Part shown: piece after piece, positions 32,100 through 42,391 of the stretch
Numbering within the stretch: position 1 is the first letter of the stretch
How the letters are laid out: each line of letters begins with the position of its first letter
From: Schizochytrium sp. CCTCC M209059
Taxonomy: Eukaryota; Sar; Bigyra; Thraustochytrida; Thraustochytriidae
Length of the DNA stretch: 64,000 nt
Assembly (NCBI GenBank): GCA_000818945.1
Contig: KN805421.1
Span: 6,842 to 70,841, forward strand
Direction of reading: 5' to 3'
Translations under genes and position numbers: made by a program
Notes under the pieces: model-generated
The model's input: the letters and a program-made list of their open reading frames with translations, nothing else
Database searches by the model: none
What the model was told of the DNA's origin: nothing

Positions 32100-33288
32100 C
32101 TTTTGATCGAGGAAGCCAAACAGCGATCGGTCGAACGAATTGGAGCTTGGAAGTGAGCACGCATCTGCCACGGGTGAAACTGAACGATCCGAGTAGACAA
32201 AAGCTTCAAGCACGAGGGTGCGGCCAGGCTTACGAATTCAAAAGGGCAAGAAAAGAAAAGAAAAAAGAAAAGAAAGCCATAAAGCGGCCAGTGGGCAAAA
32301 ACCAAAAAAAAGGAAAAAGGTTACAGGTAGTTCGTCCTTCGTTCGTGCGTTAGGAAGTTCGAGGACAGAGAGAGACACACGACGGACCGTCCGCCTCACT
32401 CTCTTGCGCCACGGGCGGCCCTGGACAGTCGACATCGGGTGCAATCTGTCGCAGCTTGCATGGCTGAAGAAGAAAGAGACTTGGAAGTGCCGGCCCGGCC
32501 TGGCACGCAAGCAATCGATGCATCCATCCATGCGCTCATTCCATTTCATATTCAAGTCGAGTTCATCGCATGAATGAATGCAAAGCAACGCAACGCCATG
32601 CGAGGCCTCGCGAGGCCACGCGAGGCGACGTCACGCGAGGCAAGCAAGCCCTGGGTGCCTCCGGTGGCTGGCCGGGCACGAGGCGAGCTGCTGCTGCGAT
32701 AATTTCTCCGCGAGTCCATGCCGCCCGCCACACACACACACACCCCAAGCGCACTGCGGACGAGGGCTGCACCGTGACGGTGACGGAGTCCAAGTCTGAG
32801 CCGCGCGCGCAGTCGCAAGTGCAGCAGGCGGTGCAGGCGTCTCGTGTGCCAGCCAACACTCAGCCGGGCACCCCAGTCAGGCGGAAAAGGTTGAGCTGTG
32901 GTCACTGGCGTCAACCGATCGCTCCTTGGAATCAGTAAAAAGGATAAATGGATCGATCGATAGGGGGTCGGCCGCACGCAGTCGTGTCGCCAGTGCGGGG
33001 ACAACCGCACCGCCATGCTCGAGGCTTCCTTTGACCCTTGCTTTCGTTCGATCGTGCGCAATCCTTCGTTCGTTCGATCGAGCGAGCGAGCGATTCTTCG
33101 ATCGAGGGGTCATGCACACGATGGAGAAACGAGGCTTTGCCAAGCGCGGACGCACTCCTCGCTCGCTCGCGTTCTTCCTCTGCGCCACGAGCATCGTTTC
33201 GCGTCCGCCGTCACTGCGTCCAGGTTCGCAGAACCCCGCCGCCACGCCCGGCGAGGCCTCTGCCACGAATCCATCGTCCTCCCGGCGG

Positions 33289-33400
<112 letters not shown>

Positions 33401-34700
33401 CCAAAGCAAGCAATCCTTCCCCAGGACGCGGTCCGCCTTCCTCCCTGCCGGAGCGTCCCGCGAGGCCTCGGCGGGCGAGCAACGACACGCGACGCAAGGA
33501 AGCCCCGGAGCCGCTTCGAAATCGCCGCGACGCACCATGGCCACGCACACACGCAAGCGAGTATGAATGGAATGGAAAGCGAAAGCGCTTTCCCCCTTCC
33601 AGCCTCCGCTCCGCCCGCGCCCTGCCTGTCCCGGCCCACGGGACGCGCGCCCGCCGCCACGCAGCGGCAGGCGCGGAAACGCCGGGAAAGGCAGCGGGAG
33701 GCGCGGAAAGCAGCGGCGAGGCGAGGCGAGGCGAGGCGAAGCGCGGCGAACCGTCCCGCCGGAGGCGCCACGCGCCGAGGGCCGAGTGACCTCTGGACCG
33801 CTCGCCCGCCCGCCTTGCCAGATCGTTAGAATCGGATAACTTTGGATAGTACTACAAGAGCTGGCCAGGGCGGCCGCGGAGGGAGGGAAAGGAAAGGCCG
33901 CCGCAGGCAAGAGCTCGAGACGAACGCGACAGCGACCGCGTCCCGGCTCGGCTTGGCGTGGCTTGCGTCCCTGGTGGCGCGAGGGGCAGCGAGTGGGGTG
34001 GGCATCGTCTGCGTCCATGTCGCGCGGGGAGGGAGCTAGCAAACCGCAGCGCGCTCGAGGCCGATCGAAACCGCGGAAGCCGGCGCGACGTCCGGGCAGC
34101 GCAGCTTCCTCGACGCCCAGGCGGCCGGCCCCAGCCCGCGTCGCCGCGGCCGCGCCGGAAGCGGTGCGGGCCGCACTGTACCGCCGGGTCCAGAGCCGAG
34201 CGACCGCGGCAAAACATGGCCAAGAAAGTAGGCCAGGCCAGCCAGGCAGGCAGGCAGGTAGGCAGGCAGTCATTTCGTCGCCAGCAAGCACAACCTGAAG
34301 GCCAGAAGGGTCGGTCGCCTTGACCGTGAACGACGGCTCGGGGAGCGCCCGCGGGATGCGGATAGATAGCTTTGGCAGAAATGAGCGCGGGAGAAGCTCT
34401 TGAAGTACCTTTCGAGTGGCTAAACTCGTGTCCGCTGCCCTGGGGCGGTCGATGGCCGTCCGTGGAGCGAGCGGGGGATCGAACGATCAGCGGATCCGCC
34501 GCGGGGTGAACTGCGTCGAGTTGGACCAGGATCCGCAAGCGGGCGAGGATCTTGGAGAGCAAAAGAAGGCAGGCGGTAGAACAACCATGTCGAAAATAAC
34601 TAACAAAGAAAAATGAAAGAAAGAAAGCTTTAAAAAAAAAAAAAAAAGGACCGAGTCAAAGAAACTTCCGGAGCTGTCGACGCGAAACGACGCACGTGGC

Positions 34701-36574
34701 GGGTCCAGGATGGCGTGGCTGGCAAACCGTCGCCACAGACTGTGCAGCACAAGGGGGGCTCCTCCCAGCTTGCCTTGCCCGGCGGGCTCACCCCAGCTGG
34801 CCGCTACCACCTCGACAAGCGCGGCAACATGCTTCTTTCTCATTTGGGCGGTCGCGGATCAACCATAGGCGTCGCCTTCTTGGCCATGGCAATGGTGGGT
34901 GCGTCGAAAACTTGAAAGGGACTAGGAGATTTCTTGGAGAAATAAAAGGAAAGGGGAGTGGGGACGTGAAAGCTTGATGGAGAATGTCGCTGGCGTCTGC
35001 GCGCCTGCCGAACGGCCGACAGTGTTCGCGCACGAGACAGCTTCGTGGACCGGCCGCGCGACCAGAATTCTTCTGAGCCCCACGAACAGGCTCGTAGATC
35101 AATGGAAATTCAAGCAAAGACTTTCTTCTGCATCTTCACGGATGAATAATTGAATCAATGAATGATCGAATCTCGAAACGCGTCTCAGCTTCTTCTTCTC
35201 AGAGCGAAAATATCGACCGAGCCCCCGTGCGATGCAAGTCTTCTCTCAAGGCGCCAGGTTTTTTTTTAAATCTTTTCTTCTTCTTCGTCTTCTTTGACAC
35301 CCCTTCTCGACTACACCACGCTTCTTCTTTCTAAAGCAAGATGAAAAGTTGTTCGCCGCACCAGTTGTTCTCGAGTATCTACGCTTGCAGGCTTGGAGGG
35401 AATAGAGCACAAGGAAAGCTCCGGATCTAGGCCTAGATCTAGGTCAAGTCATCTCTGCACGTCTTTAAGCGAGAGCGCCGAATGGTATCCATGTAAATAA
35501 CATGGGTTATCATTCTTATGGTCGATCTCAAGCAGACAGATGAAAGGATAAGGCTCATCTCCATGTACAGGCACGACGATGAAAGTCACTCATCAAGTAT
35601 TGCAAGCCACAAGCGCGTCATCGCAAGCCACAGACGAAACATTGCAAGCCAGCGACAAAATTCTGGTAAGCAAGCTTGAGGAAAATCACTTTCGCGTTTC
35701 ACGATCAAAGCAATACGCTCTTGGAAAACAAAAGGATATAAGCTGTCACTTTAGCATCGTTTGCTGCCTCGAATACCGTCTTACTGCCTTGGACATCGTC
35801 TTTTTGCCAATTGACTGGCCTTTTGTGGATCTTTGGGACTCAAAAGGCGCTCAACGCGGGACAATATTGGGGTACACCGACTCTTGTACAGTCGCTGGCA
35901 AGTTCTTGTTGGTTGGGTCAGGTAGAGGACGCAATAAGTCAACTAAGCCCGAGGCCAAGTGGCCTCGCAAAGACTAAAAGGATTCTCTTCTGCTCCAAGG
36001 AAAGGAATCCGCGATTCTCGACCTCATGCCGACTCTCCCTCCTCCCAACAAACGCCACAAGCCCGCAATCAGACATCAGACTCGACTCCACTGCAGCCCA
36101 TGAGCCTGCGGCCGAGCCCAAGCACACTCAGCCCATCCTGTCTGCAACCAAAGCTGACCCTATCACCCACGCCGAAGAGTCCGACCGCGGATTCATTAAA
36201 TCAAATCGAATCAATTCAGTTCAGATCGTTCCATCATTCTATCCTCACTCGATGCCACCGCTGGCAAGGCCGCTTACCCTTACGCTCTTCGCCCTTTACA
36301 TCCTCGTCCTTTACATCCTCGTCCTTCACGCTCACCAATAAGCCATCGCTCACGACACAACCCTTGCGCTTCATTAGCAGCTCAACGATCAGACGTAGCT
36401 CCATGCAGCGCTCGGCCTGCACTCGGCTCCTACAGTTGCTCTACCGTGAATTGAATTGAGATGACGACAGCATCATCTTGTCATCTTTGTTCCTTCATTT
36501 TCAACCAGTCATTCATCCATCGTATGTTTATCAATCGATTTCCATTTCGCTTCTGAGCTCGTTTGTTCATTCCT
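34701..36574. other. Intergenic, lower-GC, no supported gene
   Basis: 1.9 kb of lower-GC sequence between the repeat block and the pseudogene. A 65-codon frame near 34715-34915 and a 132-codon frame at 35579-35977 were inspected; neither shows family features. There is an A-run at 34632-34646 just before it. Confidence 0.45.
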
Positions 36575-38413
36575 TTACATCCTGGTTGCCGCTCTCGCTG
36601 ATGCTGCTACGCAGGAAAAGGGGCGGAGATAGCCGCTTGGCAAGAGAGTTCTCTTGTAAAGCAAGGTGGCGTTGAAGTCCATGTCAGACAGCTCAAAGTC
36701 GCAACTCGCATCGCCGACGGCCCAAGATGCACTGCCAAGATCAATCAAGTAGACTCTGCCATCTTCTTCACGAATCCTTACGTTGCGCAGGCCCATGTCG
36801 CCGTGAATAATTCCCGCGTCGTGCAGGGAACGCAGCGCTGCGTGCACACGCTTCTTAACAGCGACGAGACCTTGCGCCTCTGCAATGCGCTTACCTTCCC
36901 GAGAACATAGAGCATCGTTTCGTGTCCCGAGCACCGCCTGCTTGCCGGCGTCCATGTCAAACTCCCCCACATGCACCACGGTGGGAACGACGGTTCCTTG
37001 CAGCGAAAGCGCTGGGCCCTCGTACATGGCCACCTCGTCCTCCAAGTGGCGCACAGCCCATTTGTGAGAGAGCGCATTGGCCGCGCCGGCATCATCCACC
37101 GCAATAGACTTTGCAAAGCAGTTCGAAATCTCTAGATTGCGCGCCAAAACGAAAGCGCTCCAAACCCTTCGTTCGCTTCGCACGGATCTGTGGTGCTAAT
37201 CTCATACTGATGGCATCATCTCGTACGACAAGAACATCTCGCATGGCCAGCCAAACAAGGAGAGTGCTTGCTTGGATCAGGGACGCCGGCCCACCACCTC
37301 ACGCACAACGTCGCCCAGTCGCTTGTTACCAAGCGCGTACACGCGGCCAACTTCTTGGCCTCGCTGGGTCAAAGGACTGAACTTGTCAGAGTAATGCAGC
37401 ACCATCGATCCATCCTGGCCCATCTCAAGCTTGAGAAAGTACGTGAATTTTTAGTTCGAAAGAATTCCATATTGGCACTCTTGACGCGCCATGTAGCAGC
37501 AAATCTGCGCAACCAGGTCACCGGCCACCTCGGCTGTGCCCGTGCGAATCTTCTTTGCCGACTTGTCGCAAAATTACACCTCCCAAATTTTCCTGTCAGC
37601 CGGGGCTTCGAATTCCTCCAGTGCCTTTGGACCAAACATCGATTCCGTCTCGAGCTCCACCAAGCAAACTGCTTTCTCACCGACTGCAAACGCCACATCC
37701 GGATATCTGCTCATTTGGCTAATTAGGTCACGGATGTACTGTTTGCGGCTTGGGAGCTCTGGCAATGGATCGAAACCGCCTACCTTGAGAGCTTTTTTGA
37801 CCGTGGCAGTCAGTTTATTAAAAGCCATTTGAATCGGGGGCTCCCCGTGGCCTACCTCGACACATTTAGAATAAGGCGGCATATATTGCAAATTGACCCC
37901 GTTCACCACTCTTACGCTCATCTCTCCAATGAACCCCTGACATTCTTCACGCGAGTACGCCAAATCTTCACACGACGCGAAACCCCAAAGTTGCACCGAA
38001 TCTGGACGGTAGAACACTGGAATTTGCGTCGAAGCCGTCGAGTGCGAAGTGAACCGAGTCACTGGATCATAGTGCAACCAACCCGTTTAAATCGAAAGAA
38101 GGTTGTCTCGAGCATACCGCGCTCTTTCCTCTTCCGCCTCAGCTTTCGCTTTCTCCCTGGCAGCTCTTTCCTTCTGCAGGCGTCGCACAGATCTGGCTTC
38201 CCATTCGATCGATCGACGTAGGCCTCCTTCGACCCAGTCGCGGCCATAAAAGCTCGTCAAGTCGTCCAGATCATCATTGATCTCCAGGATACGCTTGCAA
38301 TCTTCTTCCTCATTGAGTTTGTCGATAAGCTCTTCGTCAACTTCGCCTTCGAAACTCGCTCTCCGCTCAGCGTACTTGCCAGCCTGCGCCTCGTTATGGT
38401 CGTGCACGTCCAT
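36575..38413 (-). pseudogene. Nuclease-like plus kinase-like pseudogene (related to the 6.4-kb gene)
   Basis: One minus-strand frame runs from 38413 to 36575 with six in-frame stops (lowest plus coordinates 38087, 37574, 37451, 37277, 37202, 37196) and no frame change. N-terminal: a charged coiled segment (EEDCKRILEINDDLDDL). Middle: YPDVAFAVGEKAVCLVELET, in the position of a PD-(D/E)XK core, then DLVAQICCYMARQECQYGIL, matching the helix and YG(I/V)LS block of the 6363-8138 protein. C-terminal: a kinase lobe with IIHGDMGLRNVRI and VYLIDLGSASW. All parts follow the order of the intact gene, so this is a related, dead copy of the family. The stops are TAA or TGA/TAG and other genes in the window use these normally, so a code change is not needed. 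Confidence 0.7.
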
Positions 38414-38918
38414 CCTCCTCCTCGTACTCGGACATGTCTGTACAGCTTAGCACAGCTCAGCACAACGTCTTGCTGGTCCTCTCGCTGCTTGTGCTGCTGC
38501 TGCTGCTGCTGCTGCTGCCACCGCCGCTGCGACCGATCAATGCTCGCAGGTCAAGCTGCAATTCTGGCTAGCCTTTTTCTTTTCCAACCAACAACGATCG
38601 TTCAACAATCGAAAAGTAGGCTTCATGATGCCTTCTTTTTACCATCGCCCAGCTGCTACTTGGCCTGGAGCTTGGAGCGCTTGTCTGCGAGTTCCCACTG
38701 CTTGCATTTTTATTCTAGTTAGTTATACCTCGAAGCCAAGATTGAAAAGATCAACTCGAAGCAAACATTGATTGCCGCGCCCGCGCGACAGCCCCAACGA
38801 CCTCAATACCAGCCTTGCGCGCTCACGTGCGCACGAGGCCCGCGCTCACGTGCCCGACAGCGCCGCGCTCGTTCCTTCGCGCCCCGCGCCGCTCGCTGCG
38901 CGAGAGTTGCTTGGCATC

Positions 38919-39689
38919 ATGACGGACGCAGAGGAGGACAAGGTGAGACTCGACCACGAGGGCCGCGACGTGTGGCTCGTCCGAGTGCCGCCGAGCGTGG
39001 CGCGCGCGTGGGACAAGGTCGATGAGGAGGACGCGCAGCTTGGAAAGCTGCGCATCTATCATGCCCAAGAGGGAGATGAGCGACCGCGCATCACCTTTCA
39101 CATGGCCCAAGAGGCCGTGCCCATCAACCAGGCGCTGCAAATCACCTCGGACTTTAACCTGCAATTCATCGATGGCAAGCCCAACATGCGCATCTTTTCC
39201 AAAGGCGACGCTGGCGTAGACTTCCAAGGCCTTGTTGAACATTCCTTTCTCATGCAGCCGCTGCGCTCCGAGGCTTATAACGAGGTGGTGCACAAACGCG
39301 TGCGCCAACAAACCTCAAAGAGTCGACACACCAAGGAGATTGACGGCTGGGAAATTATGCGCAAACAGAAAAAGAATCGCATTGTGCGCATGGAGGATCC
39401 CGCCAATCGAAACCTCGAAACGGGCGAGGGCGGCTCTGCCAAGCGTCGCAAGCTCGACGCCTCAGAAGAGACTAAGCTTCGCGAGCGCATCTTTGAGCTC
39501 TTCTCGCGCAAGGACACCGACGGCCGCCGCCTCACACACTGGACGCTAAAGGACATGAAGCGGGAGCTTGGCTTTGGAGACGCTGCGGTGCGCAACGTGT
39601 TGCGCGACATCTGTATTTATCACCGGGACGGCGACTACGCTCGGACCTACGAGCTCAAGGGCGAGTTCAAGTCCTCCATCCCGCTCTGA
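38919..39689 (+). CDS. GTF2F2: Transcription initiation factor IIF subunit beta (RAP30)
   Basis: 256 residues from MTDAEEDKVRL at 38919. The N-terminal TFIIF-beta domain shows VWLVRVPPSVARAWDKVDEE and FNLQFIDGKPNMRIFSK, and the C-terminal winged helix shows ERIFELFSRKD, HWTLKDMKRELGF, AVRNVLRDICIYH. RAP30 pairs with RAP74 to recruit RNA polymerase II to the promoter and prevent non-specific binding. The length is close to the usual 250. Intronless. An in-frame extension to 38772 exists but is not conserved-looking. Confidence 0.93.
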   Translation: MTDAEEDKVRLDHEGRDVWLVRVPPSVARAWDKVDEEDAQLGKLRIYHAQEGDERPRITFHMAQEAVPINQALQITSDFNLQFIDGKPNMRIFSKGDAGVDFQGLVEHSFLMQPLRSEAYNEVVHKRVRQQTSKSRHTKEIDGWEIMRKQKKNRIVRMEDPANRNLETGEGGSAKRRKLDASEETKLRERIFELFSRKDTDGRRLTHWTLKDMKRELGFGDAAVRNVLRDICIYHRDGDYARTYELKGEFKSSIPL

Positions 39690-41200
39690 TTGATCCTCCG
39701 CATTTTGATAGTTTCCATTTGGCCAGCTTCGTGTCAGACAATCTTTTCCTTTGCCGAGATAAAGGTAGATTTGCTGCAAAGCAGCAACGATTCGTCGAGA
39801 TTGCCCGGCACTTCGCTTCGCTGGCATCACTGCCCTCACGACCTGTTATTGAAGGATTGAACGAATGACGAACGGGTGAGAGCTAACGTATGTACGTTTG
39901 ACTCACTCACTCACACTGGATTTCGATCGAGGAGCGATCGTCCGACAAACAAATCTTTCATAGATATAGGGACACGTACGTACATACGTACGTACACCGT
40001 ACCTCGATCGAAATTCTGTGGAGGCGTGGTCGCCTGTGGAGGCGTGGTCGCCTGTGGAGGCGTGCTTACCTACATCCATGTCTCTGCAGCCTGCAGCCCT
40101 TCGCGAGAGAACCATTACGTTTTCATAGTAGCGAGTTGATCAAGGACTCGCAGGCATCCTCATAGCGTCTGCCAATCGAAATTTGCTGTGCAAGCACCCA
40201 CCCACATGTCACCATGTTGGCAATCGATACCAATCAAAGACTTCTGATCCTGGTTAAACAAAAACACCTTCATCTTCACACCCAAAGTAGCCAGCCAACC
40301 CTAACAACCAATGCAGGATTCCTGCTTTGCGTTCAAAAGTAGCGTTAACGCTGCCTTGCCTGCCTCTTTCTTCTTGGCTTGCTACCAGAATTCGGGACTT
40401 GGTTTATGTCCCTGAAAGCGAAACCAGACGGCTTCAAACATTCTGCAATCAAGCACACAAACCTCCTCGTGATCATCATGCATGCATGCGTTCGCCCGCT
40501 CCTTCAAGACCGAGCGACACGCTCTCATGTCAGTCCCTTGCCTCTCGTCGGCAAAAGCCTGGCTGCTCCACGAGGCTTCGTGCGCGTTGTCTGCAGCTGC
40601 AGCCAGCTAGCCCCTTTCTCGTCTCGTCACGGTCCCAGCATCATCTTTCTGTCACAAGTGACCCTAGCTCCGTATCGTCCTTTGGCCACGCGCCCCAAGC
40701 AAGCTTCGTCGCAGAAGGTCCTCGGACGGGTCTTCACGCTGCGCTGCGCCTCGCCGCGCGAGCCCCTGCCAGCGCACGGGCCGCGCACGGGCAAAAGTGC
40801 AGCGCCCGTGAATGCTGCAAGAGTCGTAGAAGAGCCAAGGTGAAGGAAGACGTGCGCTGTCTCTTCTTGGCCAGCCCTAGGGCTTGGCTACTGCTTACCT
40901 CTACGACTGGAGGGGGTCGCGTGCAGCCTGCTGAGCAGAGAAGAGGGCGCCCGCGCGCCGCACGCGACCTTTGGCAGGCAAACGCGCAACGGTGCCCTCG
41001 CGAGGACGTCGAGGCAGGCGACGGCGGCCCCTTCGCGCTCCCTCACTTTCCTGTCTGCGCTCGCGCGCGAGCGCAGGTAGTCCAGACGGGCGATCGAAGA
41101 CGGGCAAGAAAGCCCACAAACAACGTACCACCAAGGTGAGGACGTTGCTCGCGCTCTCCCGGCAAAGCGACGGCAAAGCGAGAGACATCACAACAGCATC
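39690..41200. other. Intergenic, one 18-bp repeat, no supported gene
   Basis: 1.5 kb. It contains TACG-rich sequence (39974-39992), three copies of an 18-bp unit GTGGAGGCGTGGTCGCCT (40018-40066) and a GC-rich promoter-side stretch from 40880. A 270-codon open frame at 40327-41139 has no family features. Confidence 0.5.
40018..40066 (+). repeat. 18-bp tandem repeat
   Basis: Nearly three copies of GTGGAGGCGTGGTCGCCT; the last copy diverges after GGAGGCGTG. Confidence 0.9.
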
Positions 41201-41920
41201 ATGGGCGGGTGCGTGAGCTCGACACAGAGTCCAGCCCCCAAGGGCCTTGATGCTCTCAAACCCGAAACCCTTTCCCAGCCCGAGGCCGCCGTACCAGAGG
41301 CCGTCCCAGTGCCCGAGGACACCGAGGACGCCACAAACGACCCGCTTGACATTGACGAAGAAAACAACGAACTCGCACTTGAAGATGGAATCGATGTGCC
41401 TGATCTCATCGATCCCCTTGTCGTCGAGTACAGTGATGAAAATGAAGAAGGAGAAAAAGGCAATGAGCACAACAACCTCGAGGTCGTAGAGTCGGGCGAG
41501 GCCGCGATGGACGATGAAAAATTGATGCTGGACAGCACACTTGGCGATACAGAAGGTCCTGAAGAGGATCTTGGCCCCGAGGACGATGTGCCCGAGTTGC
41601 CCGAGACGCGCGAAGAGCCACGAATGCTCACCATTGCCGAGCGCAAGGCGCTCTTGCTCGGAAAGCAGTCTGGCGATACTGATTTTTCCAGTTTTACGGG
41701 CAGCAGCAATCAAGAAAAGAGCGTCACCTCCAATGGCAGCAGTTTCGACGTTCCTGGTGAAAGATCGACGCTTGAGGATGTCCGGAAAGACCGCGAAGCC
41801 CGCATCGATGACCTCAATACGACCGTGCAGTCTCGCAAGCTGAACACCAAGAAAACTGCCAAGCACATGGAAGATCTCATTTGGATCAGCCAGAACACTG
41901 TCAACATCAAGCACTTCTAA
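41201..41920 (+). CDS. Acidic protein with N-myristoylation/palmitoylation signal, function unknown
   Basis: 239 residues beginning MGGCVSSTQS, which fits the N-myristoyltransferase rule (Gly2, Ser6) with Cys4 available for palmitoylation, so plasma or flagellar membrane attachment is likely. Residues about 25-150 are extremely acidic and low complexity. A basic motif LTIAERKALLLGKQ follows near 145, then a C-terminal helix rich in Lys/Arg (VRKDREARIDDL ... LNTKKTAKHMEDLIWISQN). No enzyme fold is recognised; a small membrane-tethered adaptor is the best guess. Intronless. Tail-to-tail with the FHA-RING gene. Confidence 0.75.
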   Translation: MGGCVSSTQSPAPKGLDALKPETLSQPEAAVPEAVPVPEDTEDATNDPLDIDEENNELALEDGIDVPDLIDPLVVEYSDENEEGEKGNEHNNLEVVESGEAAMDDEKLMLDSTLGDTEGPEEDLGPEDDVPELPETREEPRMLTIAERKALLLGKQSGDTDFSSFTGSSNQEKSVTSNGSSFDVPGERSTLEDVRKDREARIDDLNTTVQSRKLNTKKTAKHMEDLIWISQNTVNIKHF

Positions 41921-42391
41921 GTGCCATTCGCAGAAAGCCCCCGAGAAATTCTGCGCCCCTGTTTTTTCTTTTTTTCCCTAGCCTGAATGTGACCAAAACC
42001 AAAGCTTCGTTTCTCTCTCGTAATTTCGCTTTGTTCTTCAGGCTACGTCTTGCGTTGAGCTTTGCACTGTTTCCTTTCAAGAGACGCACCGCAATCTCGT
42101 AACAAACTTGTTTGCCGCTCCACATTTTGTTCGTTCGCTCATTCATGGAATTGCTCCCTCATTCGTGTTCATTTTCCGGTTCAATTCACGTGTCCACTCA
42201 CTTGTGTTCCATTTTCTGTTTCAATCTGCGGCCATGGACAACGACGACAACCTGACGTCAACCAAGTATGTATACCTAGTAAAATCAAATCGATCAATCA
42301 ATCAATCAATCAATCACACAAAAATAGTCACAATTCTAATCCTACACGAGAACCTAGCGCTTACGCTCGTTTCCTTTTTCGTATCTTATCT
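41921..42391. other. Intergenic between convergent genes, (AATC)n at 42292-42317
   Basis: About 470 bp, T-rich, with six AATC units near the middle. No gene seen. Confidence 0.6.

Noticed and set aside
31357..32213. Two opposing open frames of about 250 codons in the repeat block
   Set aside because: Both run through GC-rich and AACGC repeat DNA and show no protein family character.
34715..34915. Short 65-codon frame with a Gly/Leu-rich sequence
   Set aside because: Starts without ATG, lies next to the repeat block and has no identifiable family.
36575..38413. Reassigned stop codons (alternative genetic code)
   Set aside because: Well-supported genes here end normally at TAA (LRR-kinase, AIM24), TGA (IMPACT, lipase) and TAG (PP2C, HOP2).
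40327..41139. A 270-codon frame upstream of the myristoylated protein
   Set aside because: Arg/Pro/Ala-rich with no family feature; better explained as promoter-side GC-rich DNA.
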